This document shows, in pieces, positions 17,427 through 25,772 of a DNA stretch of 64,000 bases. Where the stretch lies: contig NZ_JAGSOV010000067.1 in NCBI RefSeq assembly GCF_023898865.1, positions 1 through 64,000 of the forward strand, written 5' to 3'. The stretch comes from Pseudonocardia humida (lineage in GTDB: Bacteria > Actinomycetota > Actinomycetes > Mycobacteriales > Pseudonocardiaceae). Every line of letters starts with the position of its first letter. Position 1 is the stretch's first letter. Both the position numbers and the translations under genes were made by a program. The notes under the pieces were generated by a model. The model did no database searches. It had not been told where the DNA came from and worked only from the letters and a program-made list of their open reading frames with translations.

Positions 17427-18184
17427 GCGGCACGATCCTGGTGACGGGCGGGACGGGCACGTTGGGCCGCGCGGTCGTGGCCCGGTTGCGCGAGGCGGGA
17501 GCCGAGACGCGGGTGCTGAGCCGCAAGCCCGGCCCCGATCGCGTGGTCGGCGACCTGGACACCGGCGCGGGCCTGGACGAGGCCGTGCGCGGGGTCGCGG
17601 TCGTGGTGCACGCGGCCACCCGCCACGGCCACGACGTCGCCGGCACCGAGCGGCTGGTGGCCGCCCTGCGGCGGACCGCGCCGCGGGCGCACCTGCTCTA
17701 CGTCTCGATCGTCGGGGTCGACCGGGTGCCGCTGCCGTACTACCGGGAGAAGCTCGCGGTCGAGGAGGTGGTGCGGGGCTCGGCGGCGCCGTGGACCATC
17801 CAGCGGATCACCCAGTTCCACACCCTGCTCGACGCGGTGTTCGCGGCGCTGGCCCGGCTGCCGCTGATGCCGGTGCTGGCCGGCACCGACGTGCAGCCGA
17901 TCGACGTCGGCGACGCGGCCGCCCGGGTCGCGGCCCTGGCCCTGGACCCGCCCGGCGGCCGGGCACCCGACCTGGCCGGACCGCAGGTGCGCCCGATGGC
18001 CGACTTCGCCGCGGCTTGGCTGGCCGCGCGCGGGAAGCGCAGGCGGCTGCTGCCGGTGCGGCTGCCGGGCCGGATCGCCCGGGGCTACCGCGACGGCGGG
18101 CACCTCGCGCCCGAGCACGCGGACGGGACCGTCACGTTCGAGGACTTCCTGGCCGCGCGCCCCGATCGGACGCGACCCCGCTGA
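17423..18184 (+). CDS. NAD(P)-binding SDR/NmrA-like oxidoreductase
   Basis: The 253-residue protein has an N-terminal Rossmann fold with T-G-G-T-G-T-L-G-R-A-V at about residues 8-18. It is followed by an NmrA/atypical-SDR pattern (V-V-H-A-A-T, then L-L-Y-V-S-I-V-G-V-D, and P-Y-Y-R-E-K-L-A-V-E in place of the YxxxK catalytic motif). Such proteins act as NAD(P)H-dependent reductases or redox-sensing binders; the substrate is not known. GTG 17423 overlaps the previous stop (GTGA). It ends 28 bp from the convergent DUF899 gene. Confidence 0.8.
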   Translation: MSGTILVTGGTGTLGRAVVARLREAGAETRVLSRKPGPDRVVGDLDTGAGLDEAVRGVAVVVHAATRHGHDVAGTERLVAALRRTAPRAHLLYVSIVGVDRVPLPYYREKLAVEEVVRGSAAPWTIQRITQFHTLLDAVFAALARLPLMPVLAGTDVQPIDVGDAAARVAALALDPPGGRAPDLAGPQVRPMADFAAAWLAARGKRRRLLPVRLPGRIARGYRDGGHLAPEHADGTVTFEDFLAARPDRTRPR

Positions 18185-18212
18185 CGCGCGCCGCCGCCAC
18201 CGCCCCGAGGTG

Positions 18213-19025
18213 TCAGTGCGACGCGCAGCAGTCCGCTCCGGGCGGGGTCGCCGGCTTCGGGGAGGTGCCGCCCATCCGCTCGATGCCGCCTTCGACCTTG
18301 GCCAGCCACCGCTCGTCCGGCTCGGTGCCGGCGTCGGCGTACTCGTCGTGCCAGTTCCACCAGGCGTAGGGCGGCGACTGCGGGTAGCCCTGCGGCGAGT
18401 CCTCCCACTGCTCCTGCCGACCCAGCGCGGTGATGTCGAGGTAGTCCCAGGTGCCGCCCATGGCCTCGTCGCCGCGGTTGTCGACGAAGTAGGTGCGGAA
18501 CACGCGCTCGCCGTCGCGGATGAACGCGTTCGTCCCGTGCCACTCGTCGACGCCGAAGTCGGCGTCGAAGCCGTCGGTGATCGTGTACCAGGGCATCGAC
18601 CAGCCCATCCGCTCCTTGACCCGGGCGATGTCGGGCTGCCCGGCGCGTGAGGCGAAGACCAGCGTGGTGTCTCGCGCGTTCAGGTGCGCGACGTGGGCCA
18701 CCTGGTCGGCCACCATGGAGCAGCCGCGGCACGCGTGCTCGGGCCAGCCGAACACCCCGGGCTCGAAGAAGGCCCGGTAGACGATCAGCTGGCGGCGGCC
18801 GTGGAACAGGTCGAGCAGGCGCACCCGACCCCGCGGCCCGTCGAACGCGTAGTCCCGCTCGACCTCCAGCCACGGCATCCGACGGCGGTTCGCGGCCAGC
18901 GCGTCCCGGGCCCGGGTGAGCTCCTTCTCCTGCACCAGCAGCGCCGCCCGCGCGGCGTCCCACTCGGCCGCGGAGACGATCGGGGGCGTTGTCGTCGGGA
19001 GTTCGGTGTTCGGGAGTGCGGTCAT
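18213..19025 (-). CDS. DUF899 thioredoxin-like protein
   Basis: The 270-residue protein has the DUF899 layout: an N-terminal helix with R-D-A-L-A-A-N-R-R-R-M-P-W-L, then D-Y-x-F-D-G-P-R-G, the core L-I-V-Y-R-A-F-F-E-P-G and the G-C-S-M motif with the peroxiredoxin-like cysteine. A Gly/Trp-rich C-terminus ends in C-C-A-S-H. Function is unproven; a dithiol or peroxide role is suspected from the fold. ATG 19025 is chosen because homology starts shortly after it. A near-consensus promoter lies about 180 bp upstream, with a 36-codon reading frame (19070-19180) in the leader. Confidence 0.88.
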   Translation of the reverse strand: MTALPNTELPTTTPPIVSAAEWDAARAALLVQEKELTRARDALAANRRRMPWLEVERDYAFDGPRGRVRLLDLFHGRRQLIVYRAFFEPGVFGWPEHACRGCSMVADQVAHVAHLNARDTTLVFASRAGQPDIARVKERMGWSMPWYTITDGFDADFGVDEWHGTNAFIRDGERVFRTYFVDNRGDEAMGGTWDYLDITALGRQEQWEDSPQGYPQSPPYAWWNWHDEYADAGTEPDERWLAKVEGGIERMGGTSPKPATPPGADCCASH

Positions 19026-19206
19026 CGTCGTGCGTCCTTCCGGATCGGATCTGTCCGTACATCCCGCGCTCAGCCGTCGAGGTGGTCGCGCAGGGCGGCC
19101 AGGACGGTGCGTCGGGTCGGGTCGGGTCGGTCGGCGAGATCGTCGGTCCGTTCGAGGCGGTCGGGGAAACCCACGTGCATCTCCAAGTAGCAACCATCTG
19201 ATTGCG

Positions 19207-19235
19207 ACCTTATGGCAACCATGGAGTTGCGTCAA
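19207..19235 (-). promoter_or_regulatory. Strong promoter of the DUF899 unit with repeats
   Basis: On the minus strand TTGACG (19235-19230) and TAAGGT (19212-19207) are separated by 17 bp, close to the ideal -35/-10 layout and rare in this window. The motif gcaacca appears between the elements and again at 19191-19197 just downstream, which could be operator half-sites. Confidence 0.7.
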
Positions 19236-19455
19236 CGTCGGACCCTGCGCCGGCGATGACGACCTGCGGCCCCGCGGGTCCTCGGCAGCACGCCGCGACG
19301 GAGCAGCTACGCCCGGCAGACCTCGTCGTCAGGAGAGGCGCCGCCCGGATGAGCGAGATGGACCTGGTGGACCTGATGCTGGAGGAGCGCGTCCCGGTCG
19401 GCTGCCGTGACGGCGGACCGGCCGGTGCCGGCTGGATGATGCATTGCTCACGACC

Positions 19456-19461
19456 TAGTCT
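19456..19461 (+). promoter_or_regulatory. -10 element TAGTCT of the metallo-hydrolase gene
   Basis: TAGTCT ends six bases before GTG 19468, giving the leaderless layout seen at several other genes in the window. Confidence 0.45.
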
Positions 19462-19467
19462 CGGGGG

Positions 19468-20505
19468 GTGATCGAGGACGACGCACCGGACCGCGACTGG
19501 ACCGAACCGGGGGTCTACCGGTGCGCGCCCGGGGTCCACCGCATCCCGCTGCCGCTCCCGCAGGACGGCCTGCGGGCGGTCAACGTGTACGCGATCGCCG
19601 ACGAGTCCGGCTGGACGCTGGTCGACGCGGGCTGGGCGATCGCCGAGGCGCGCGAGCTGCTGGGGAAGGCGCTGGCCCGGCTGGACGCGGGGTTCGCCGA
19701 CATCCGCCGCTTCCTGGTCACCCACATCCACCGCGACCACTACACCCAGGCCGTCGCCCTGCGCCGGGAGTTCGGCATGAAGGTGGCGCTCGGCCGCGGC
19801 GAGCAGCCGGGGCTGGAGGCCATCCACAGCCCGGCCAACGCCGGCCTCGTGCGCGACGACGTGCTGCACCGGGCGGGCGCCGCCGAGCTGGTCGCCCGGC
19901 GGACGGGGCCGCCGCCGCGGCACAGCCGCGACGAGTGGGAGTTCCCCGACGAGTGGATCGAGGACGGCGCCGAGATCCTGGTCGGCGACCCGGACGCCCC
20001 GCGCAGGCTGCGCGCCGTGCAGACCCCCGGCCACACCCAGGGCCACGTGGTGTTCGCCGACGAGGCGGGCGAGCTGCTGTTCGCCGGCGACCACGTGCTG
20101 CCCACGATCACCCCGTCGATCGGCCTGCAGCCGGTGCGCGCGGCCAGCCCGCTCGCCGACTTCCTGGCCTCCCTGGAGCTGGTGCGCTCCCGCCCGGACG
20201 CCCTGCTGCTCCCGGCCCACGGGGCCACCGGGATGCGGGTGCACCAGCGGGTCGACGAGCTGCTGGCCCACCACGCCAAGCGCCTGGACGCCACCCTGGC
20301 CGCCGTGCGGTCGGGCTGCTCGACCGCGTACGAGGTGGCCGCCGTGCTGCCCTGGACGCGCCGCGAGCGCCGCCTCGCCGACCTGGACGCGTTCAACACG
20401 ATGCTGGCCACCACGGAGACCCTCGCGCACCTCGACGTGCTCGCCGAGCGCGGCCTGCTGACCGTCGCCGACGACGATCACGGCGTCGCCCGCTACACCG
20501 TCTGA
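19468..20505 (+). CDS. MBL-fold metallo-hydrolase
   Basis: The 345-residue protein has the metallo-beta-lactamase zinc motif T-H-I-H-R-D-H at about 89-95. Further ligands lie in P-G-H-T-Q-G-H and F-A-G-D-H-V-L, and L-L-P-A-H-G follows. The C-terminal winged-helix-like extension (L-A-H-L-D-V-L-A-E-R-G-L-L) is typical of the LACTB2/glyoxalase II-like branch, whose members hydrolyse thioesters or RNA. The substrate here is not known. Start GTG 19468 follows a -10 without a ribosome site. The next 268 bp (20506-20773) contain no gene, only a short accagcac repeat. Confidence 0.88.
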   Translation: MIEDDAPDRDWTEPGVYRCAPGVHRIPLPLPQDGLRAVNVYAIADESGWTLVDAGWAIAEARELLGKALARLDAGFADIRRFLVTHIHRDHYTQAVALRREFGMKVALGRGEQPGLEAIHSPANAGLVRDDVLHRAGAAELVARRTGPPPRHSRDEWEFPDEWIEDGAEILVGDPDAPRRLRAVQTPGHTQGHVVFADEAGELLFAGDHVLPTITPSIGLQPVRAASPLADFLASLELVRSRPDALLLPAHGATGMRVHQRVDELLAHHAKRLDATLAAVRSGCSTAYEVAAVLPWTRRERRLADLDAFNTMLATTETLAHLDVLAERGLLTVADDDHGVARYTV

Positions 20506-20773
20506 CCTCCGCCGCCGCGGCGCCGCTCCGATCGGTCGGCGACACCGTTGGAGGGGTGCTGCCCCACCGTTCGTCGATCCGCACCCGCGACCCGCCGCAG
20601 CGACACGCCCGGACGGCGATCCCGATTGGTGCTGCTCCGCGGCCCGGGGCAAACTGATCACCAGCACAGCACCAGCACAAGTGAGCCGGGCACCGGGCCC
20701 GGATGAACGCAGCAGTCCGCCACGGCATGAGGACGTAGGGGAAGACGATCCTCGTCGACGTTGGAGGTCTGCA

Positions 20774-21262
20774 GTGAACGCACGCGGCGTGGTCTTCGTC
20801 CACTCGTCGCCGACTGCGGTCTGCCCGCACGTCGAGTGGGCGATCTCGGGTGTCCTGGGGACCAAGGTGTCCCTGCAGTGGACGCCCCAACCTGCCGTGC
20901 ACGGAGCGCTGCGCGCCGAGTGCACCTGGTCCGCGCCGGTGGGCACGGGCGGCGCGATCGCGGGTGCCCTGCGCGCCTGGACGATGCTGCGCTTCGAGGT
21001 GACCGAGGACCCCACGCCCGGGGCCGACGGCGAGCGCTTCTGCTACGTGCCCACCCTCGGGCTGTGGCGCGGGCAGACCGGCGCGAACGGCGACGTCGTG
21101 GTGGGGGAGAACCGGCTGCGCGCGGTGCTGGCCGAGACGCCGGCCGCGCAGGTGCCGGCCAAGATGCACGAGCTGCTGGGCACGGCGTGGGACGACGTCC
21201 TGGAGGACTTCCGCTACGCGGGCGACGGCGCCCCGGTCACCTGGCTGCACCAGGTCGGCTGA
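20774..21262 (+). CDS. DUF3145 protein
   Basis: The 162-residue protein matches the actinobacterial DUF3145 family: N-R-G-V-V-F-V-H-S-S-like opening (here A-R-G-V-V-F-V-H-S-S-P), a W-T-P-Q-P motif, the acidic middle and the C-terminal W-D-D-V-L-E-x-F-R-Y. Its function is unknown. DUF3145 genes habitually neighbour the fabD-fabH-acpP-fabF cluster in Streptomyces and relatives; here it faces that operon convergently across one membrane-protein gene. A ribosome site (TTGGAGG) precedes GTG 20774. A hairpin follows the stop. Confidence 0.85.
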   Translation: MNARGVVFVHSSPTAVCPHVEWAISGVLGTKVSLQWTPQPAVHGALRAECTWSAPVGTGGAIAGALRAWTMLRFEVTEDPTPGADGERFCYVPTLGLWRGQTGANGDVVVGENRLRAVLAETPAAQVPAKMHELLGTAWDDVLEDFRYAGDGAPVTWLHQVG

Positions 21263-21276
21263 GCGGCCCGGGACGG

Positions 21277-21300
21277 CCCGGTCGCGGCGGCGCGGCCGGG
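21277..21300. terminator. Bidirectional hairpin between convergent genes
   Basis: CCCGGTCGCG and CGCGGCCGGG pair over ten positions (one T-G wobble) around the loop GCGG. It lies between the stops at 21262 and 21312 and suits both strands. A U-run is absent, as usual in actinomycetes. Confidence 0.6.
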
Positions 21301-21311
21301 AGCCGAGGTGC

Positions 21312-21953
21312 TCACCGGTCCTGCAGCAGCGCCTCGCCCTTGACCAGCCACGACAACCCGAACGCGAGCACCGCGGCCACTTCCAGCCAGAACACCGGCA
21401 GCACGGCGCCGCTGACCGCCTCGGGCAGGACGTTGTCGAGCAGGACGGCCAGGGCGATGGCCACCACCATGACGATCCCGCACACCCGGTAGAGGACGTT
21501 GCGCCGGAGCTTCTGCGCGGTCGGGGCCCCCGCGGTCCGGGTGAACCGGAAGTACGACAGGTAGGCCAGCGCCAGGAAGAAGGCGCCGGCCCCGACGTAG
21601 TGCACGACCCCGGCGACGGCTTCGGCGGTCGTGGGCGCCCTCGCCGGTGGCGTCGTGGGGCTCAGCGCGAGGGTGATCGCGCCCAGCCCGGCGACCGCGC
21701 TGGTCAGGTTGTCGCCCCGGTCGTACCCGGGGTAGTAGAGGAGGTAGACGCCGACCGCGCACATCGCGCCGACGAGCACGTTGCGCATGTCGGTGTAGTA
21801 GAACCCGCTGATCGTCGCGGGCAGCCCCGCCCGGAAGAACAGCACCTCGCCCAGCGGCAGCACGACCGGCAGGCCGACACCGATGACGCCGATCGCCCGC
21901 CGCAGTGCGGCCTGGCGGGTGCGCCGGTCGTCCGGCGCCGGTGCGGTTCCCAT
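21312..21953 (-). CDS. Predicted multi-pass membrane protein
   Basis: The 213-residue protein has about six hydrophobic helices. Conserved-looking loops are S-G-F-Y-Y-T-D-M-R-N-V (residues about 49-59) and L-L-Y-Y-P-G-Y-D-R-G-D-N, a pattern I have seen in uncharacterised actinobacterial membrane proteins but cannot name. It lies on the same strand as the fab operon, downstream of its terminator hairpin, and so is probably transcribed on its own. Function unknown. Confidence 0.65.
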   Translation of the reverse strand: MGTAPAPDDRRTRQAALRRAIGVIGVGLPVVLPLGEVLFFRAGLPATISGFYYTDMRNVLVGAMCAVGVYLLYYPGYDRGDNLTSAVAGLGAITLALSPTTPPARAPTTAEAVAGVVHYVGAGAFFLALAYLSYFRFTRTAGAPTAQKLRRNVLYRVCGIVMVVAIALAVLLDNVLPEAVSGAVLPVFWLEVAAVLAFGLSWLVKGEALLQDR

Positions 21954-22028
21954 GCGCGCATCATTCCCCGGCGCACGGCCCGACGGTCCGGCGGTCGGGG
22001 TCGCCGGACGTGCCCGCGCACCCGCCGG

Positions 22029-22062
22029 CCTCCACGCCCACGTCAGGACGTGCGCGTGGAGG
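22029..22062 (-). terminator. Strong terminator hairpin of the fab operon
   Basis: A 9-bp outer stem CCTCCACGC/GCGTGGAGG and a 6-bp inner stem CACGTC/GACGTG are separated by a single C-C mismatch and closed by an AG loop. It lies 48 bp past the fabF stop, the best stem-loop in the window. Confidence 0.8.
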
Positions 22063-22109
22063 CGGACCGGGTGCGCGTCGCGCCTGGGCGCCGGTGGGTC
22101 GGAGCCGGG

Positions 22110-23351
22110 TCAGGCCCGGGTGAAGGCGACCGCCGCGTTGTGCCCGCCGAAGCCGAAGGAGTCGCAGACCGCGGCCTCCAGGTCGACCTTGCGGGGTTCT
22201 CCGGCCACCACGTCGAGCTCGACACCCGGGTCCATCTCGTCCAGGTTGAGCGTGGCCGGGATGACGCCCTCCTTGATGGAGAGCAGCGTGATGATGCTCT
22301 CCACCGCCCCGGCCGCCCCGACCATGTGGCCCAGCGCCGACTTCGGCGCGGTCAGGATCGGGTGCGTGCCCAGCGCCTTGACCACCGCCCGGCTCTCCCC
22401 GACGTCGCCGACGACGGTGGAGGTGGCATGGCAGTTGACGTGCCCGATGTCGGAGGGCTGCAGCCCGGCGCTGCTCACCGCCTTGAGGATGGCCCGGGAC
22501 TGCCCGGTGCCCTCCGGCTCCGGGCCGGTGATGTGGTGGGCGTCGGAGGTGATCCCGGCGCCGGCCAGCCTGCCGTGCACGGTGGCCCCGCGCGCGGCGG
22601 CGAACTCGGCCCGCTCCAGGACCATGATCCCGGAGCCCTCGCCGAGCACGAAGCCGTCGCGACCGACGTCGAAGGGCCGCGAGGCCCGCTCCGGCTCGTC
22701 GTTGCGCTGCGATAGCGTCCGCGCCTGCACGAAGCCGGCCACCGTGATGCCGGTGATGCAGGCCTCCGCGCCGCCGGCGATGACGACGTCGACCTCGCCG
22801 CTGCGGATCAGCCGCAGCGCCCAGGCCAGCGCCTCGGCCCCGGACGCGCACGCCGAGACGGGCGCGTGCACGCCGCCGGTGGCGCCGAACTCGATGCCCA
22901 CCCAGGCCGCGGGCCCGTTGGGCATGAGCATCGGCACGGTCAGCGGCGAGACCTTGCGCAGCCCGCCGCTCTCGAGCAGGTCGTCCTGGTCGAGCAGGGT
23001 GACCGCGCCGCCGATGCCGGTGCCGATGACCACGGCCAGCCGGTCCGGCTCGACCTCCGGCCGGCCGGCGTGCTCCCACGCCTCCTGGGCGGCGACCAGC
23101 GCCACCTGCTCGCAGCGGTCCATCCGGCGGGCCTTGACCCGCGGCAGGACCTCGGTCGGGGAGACCGCGAGCGGAGCGGCGATCTTGACCGGGAGCTGGT
23201 GGCGCTCCACCCACTCGTGGTCGGCGTCGTCGATGCGCCGGACGCCGGAGCGCCCGGCGAGCAGCGCTTCCCACGTCGCCGCGACGGTCCCGCCGAGGGG
23301 GGTGGTCGCGCCGAGGCCGGTGACGACGACGTCGGTGCTCTGGCGGCTCAT
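22110..23351 (-). CDS. fabF: Beta-ketoacyl-ACP synthase II FabF
   Basis: FabF condenses malonyl-ACP with acyl-ACP in fatty-acid elongation. The 413-residue protein has the catalytic triad C168 (S-A-C-A-S-G), H308 (N-C-H-A-T-S-T) and H342 (K-S-A-L-G-H), and the F-G-F-G-G-H-N-A C-terminus. It is full length. It is the last gene of the fabD-fabH-acpP-fabF operon, 49 bp after acpP, and is followed by a strong hairpin. The start ATG 23351 has a GGAAGGACGAG-type ribosome site. Confidence 0.96.
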   Translation of the reverse strand: MSRQSTDVVVTGLGATTPLGGTVAATWEALLAGRSGVRRIDDADHEWVERHQLPVKIAAPLAVSPTEVLPRVKARRMDRCEQVALVAAQEAWEHAGRPEVEPDRLAVVIGTGIGGAVTLLDQDDLLESGGLRKVSPLTVPMLMPNGPAAWVGIEFGATGGVHAPVSACASGAEALAWALRLIRSGEVDVVIAGGAEACITGITVAGFVQARTLSQRNDEPERASRPFDVGRDGFVLGEGSGIMVLERAEFAAARGATVHGRLAGAGITSDAHHITGPEPEGTGQSRAILKAVSSAGLQPSDIGHVNCHATSTVVGDVGESRAVVKALGTHPILTAPKSALGHMVGAAGAVESIITLLSIKEGVIPATLNLDEMDPGVELDVVAGEPRKVDLEAAVCDSFGFGGHNAAVAFTRA

Positions 23352-23400
23352 CTCGTCCTTCCGAGGAGGTGCGGGGGGAGGGTGGCGCGCGGCCGGGCCC

Positions 23401-23643
23401 TTACTGGTGGCTGGAGATGTAGGAGACGGCGTCGCCGACGGTCTTGAGCTCGGCGAGCTGGTCGTCGGGGATCTTGACGCCGAACTTGTCCTCGGCCTGC
23501 ACGGCGATCTCGACCATGGACAGCGAGTCGATGTCCAGGTCGTCGACGAAGGACTTCTCCGGGGTCACCTCGGCGGTGTCGATGCCGGCGACCTCCTCGA
23601 CGATCTCGGCGAGGCCGCTGAGGATCTCCGCGTTGTCAGCCAT
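23401..23643 (-). CDS. acpP: Acyl carrier protein
   Basis: The 80-residue acidic protein carries the phosphopantetheine attachment serine S40 in D-I-D-S-L-S-M, between helices of the normal ACP fold. It shuttles acyl chains between the FabD, FabH and FabF products encoded around it. AGGAGAAGC precedes the ATG. The D-S-L-S-M variant (for D-S-L-D-x) is usual in actinobacterial fatty-acid ACPs. Confidence 0.97.
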   Translation of the reverse strand: MADNAEILSGLAEIVEEVAGIDTAEVTPEKSFVDDLDIDSLSMVEIAVQAEDKFGVKIPDDQLAELKTVGDAVSYISSHQ

Positions 23644-23690
23644 GGTGCTTCTCCTTCAGGGGTGGGGGGTGGTGGAGCTCGTGGTGTAGC

Positions 23691-24692
23691 TCACGGACAG
23701 GTGACGACCTGGGCGGCGTAGGACAGGCCCGCGCCGAAGCCTACGAGCAGCACGGTGTCGCCGGAACGCACCCGCCCGTCCGTGCGCATGTGGTCGAGCG
23801 CCAGGGGGATCGACGCCGACGAGGTGTTGCCGGAGTGGACGATGTCGTCGGCGACGACCATGTCCTCCCGCGCGCCCTTGGCGCGCAGCTTGCGCGCCAC
23901 GGCGTCGACGATGCGCAGGTTGGCCTGGTGGGGGATGAAGACGTCGATGTCGGCGGGGGTGAGACCGGCCAGCTCGACCGCGCGCAGCGCCACCGGGGCG
24001 ATCTTCGTGGTGGCCCACCGGAACACCGCCTGGCCCTCCTGGGCCAGCGCGTTGTTCTCCAGCTTGATGTGGATGGTCTGGGCCATGTCGCCGGCGCTGC
24101 CCCAGGCCAGCGGCCCCACGCCGACCGACTCCGCGTCGGGGGCCGGGCCGAGCACCGCCGCGCCCGCGCCGTCGGCGAAGATGATCGCGGTGGACCGGTC
24201 GGTCCAGTCCAGCCAGTCCGACAGCTTCTCCGCGCCGATCACCAGCACGTGCCGCGAGCTGCCCGCGCGCACCAGGTCGGCCCCGGCGCCCACGCCGAAG
24301 CAGAAGCCCGCGCACGCGGCGTTGAGGTCGAACGCGCCCGGCGCCGGGATGCCGATCCGCTCGGCGGTCTGGGCCGCGGCGTTCGGGATCGGGGTGGGCA
24401 TCGTGCAGGTGGCCACGATGACGGTGTCGATCTCGGCGGGGTCGAGCCCGGAGTCCTTGACCGCGCGGGCACCGGCGTCGGTGGCCATGTCGACCAGCAG
24501 CGTGCCCTCCTCGGCGATGCGCCGGCTCTGGATGCCGACCCGCTCCCGGATCCACTGGTCGTTGGTGTCCATGCGCTCGGCCAGGTCGTCGTTGGTGACG
24601 ACGTTGTCCGGCTGGGCGCTGCCCAGGCCGAGCAGCCGGGCGCCCGGCGCCGTGGCGGCCAGGCGCAGGGGCGTGCGGGGTCGCGTGGTCAT
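23691..24692 (-). CDS. fabH: Beta-ketoacyl-ACP synthase III FabH
   Basis: FabH starts fatty-acid synthesis by condensing an acyl-CoA with malonyl-ACP. The 333-residue protein has the triad C127 (N-A-A-C-A-G-F), H255 (I-P-H-Q-A-N) and N289 (H-S-G-N-T-S). The H-Q-A-N-L-R-I stretch binds ACP. ATG 24692 overlaps the fabD stop (ATGA), so the two are translationally coupled. The ten-odd N-terminal residues before A-R-L-L-G-L-G are an extension. Confidence 0.96.
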   Translation of the reverse strand: MTTRPRTPLRLAATAPGARLLGLGSAQPDNVVTNDDLAERMDTNDQWIRERVGIQSRRIAEEGTLLVDMATDAGARAVKDSGLDPAEIDTVIVATCTMPTPIPNAAAQTAERIGIPAPGAFDLNAACAGFCFGVGAGADLVRAGSSRHVLVIGAEKLSDWLDWTDRSTAIIFADGAGAAVLGPAPDAESVGVGPLAWGSAGDMAQTIHIKLENNALAQEGQAVFRWATTKIAPVALRAVELAGLTPADIDVFIPHQANLRIVDAVARKLRAKGAREDMVVADDIVHSGNTSSASIPLALDHMRTDGRVRSGDTVLLVGFGAGLSYAAQVVTCP

Positions 24693-25627
24693 GAGTCCTC
24701 CCCCGAGTGCTGCGTGATCAGGTCGATCGCGGCGTCCAGGTCGTCCGGTGTCTTGAGGGCCAGGCGCTCGACGCCCTTCATCTCGCGCTTGGCGATGCCC
24801 ACCAGCGTGCCGGCGGGCGGCAGTTCGATCACCGCGGTGATCCCGCGCTCGAGCAGGGTGGCGGTGCAGGAGTCCCAGCGGACCGGGCGGGTGACCTGGG
24901 CGACCAGCCTGCGCACCGCGTCGGCGCCGTCGGTGACGACGGCCCCGTCGGCGTTGGACAGCAGCGGGCGGACCGGGTCGCCCGGCGCGAGCTGCGCGGC
25001 CCGGTCGCGCAGGGCCTGCTCGGCGGGCGCCATGAACCGGGTGTGGAACGCGCCGGCCACCGGCAGCCGCTTGACCCGGGCGCGGTTCGGCGGGTCCTTC
25101 TCCAGCGCCTCCAGGGCGGAGATCTGGCCGGCCGCGACCACCTGACCGGTGGCGTTGCGGTTGGCCGGGTCCAGCCCCAGCGCGGCCAGCGCGGCCAGCA
25201 CCTCGTCGGCGTCGCCGCCGAGCACGGCCGACATCCCGGTCGGCTCCAGGTCGCAGGCGGCGGCCATCTCCCGCCCGCGGACGGCGGCGAGCTCGACGGC
25301 GGCGTCCGCGTCGAGCACCCCGGCCAGGGCGGCCGCGGCCAGCTCGCCCACCGAGTGGCCGGCGACGGGCGCCGCGGCCGGCAGCGCCGCCGCGGCGGTG
25401 AGCCGGGCGGCGGCCAGCAGCGCCGTCGCCACGACCAGCGGCTGGGTCACCGCAGTGTCCACGATCTCGTCGGCCCCGGCGTCGACGCCGAGGCGGCGCA
25501 GGTCGAGGCCGGTGGCGGCGGACCAGCGGGCGATGGTCTCGGCGGCTGCGGGCTCGTCGAGCCAGGGGGCCAGCATGCCGGGGGTCTGGGACCCCTGGCC
25601 GGGCGCGAGCAGGGCGATCACGGGCAC
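24689..25627 (-). CDS. fabD: Malonyl-CoA:ACP transacylase FabD
   Basis: FabD loads malonyl onto ACP. The 312-residue protein has the acyltransferase motif G-H-S-V-G-E with nucleophile S92, the oxyanion segment A-P-G-Q-G-S-Q near residue 8 and catalytic H195 in A-G-A-F-H-T-R-F. First gene of the operon. GTG 25627 is the likely start, with a second GTG two codons on. The 145 bp between it and fasR should hold the operon promoter and the FasR site. Confidence 0.96.
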   Translation of the reverse strand: MPVIALLAPGQGSQTPGMLAPWLDEPAAAETIARWSAATGLDLRRLGVDAGADEIVDTAVTQPLVVATALLAAARLTAAAALPAAAPVAGHSVGELAAAALAGVLDADAAVELAAVRGREMAAACDLEPTGMSAVLGGDADEVLAALAALGLDPANRNATGQVVAAGQISALEALEKDPPNRARVKRLPVAGAFHTRFMAPAEQALRDRAAQLAPGDPVRPLLSNADGAVVTDGADAVRRLVAQVTRPVRWDSCTATLLERGITAVIELPPAGTLVGIAKREMKGVERLALKTPDDLDAAIDLITQHSGEDS

Positions 25628-25772
25628 AACACAACACCTCCGGGGCGCAGCGGCGGGATGCCGCCGGGCACCAACTCCGGGGCCGGCATTTGGAGGTTCC
25701 CGCCAACGACGCGTGGCGTGCCGGTACCGCGGCCCACGTCACGAGGATCGGTCATTGTAGGAACTCCGCAGC

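Noticed and set aside
19202..19471. An 89-codon plus-strand frame between DUF899 and the metallo-hydrolase
   Set aside because: It overlaps the DUF899 promoter and runs past the metallo-hydrolase start, with no ribosome site and no recognisable motif.
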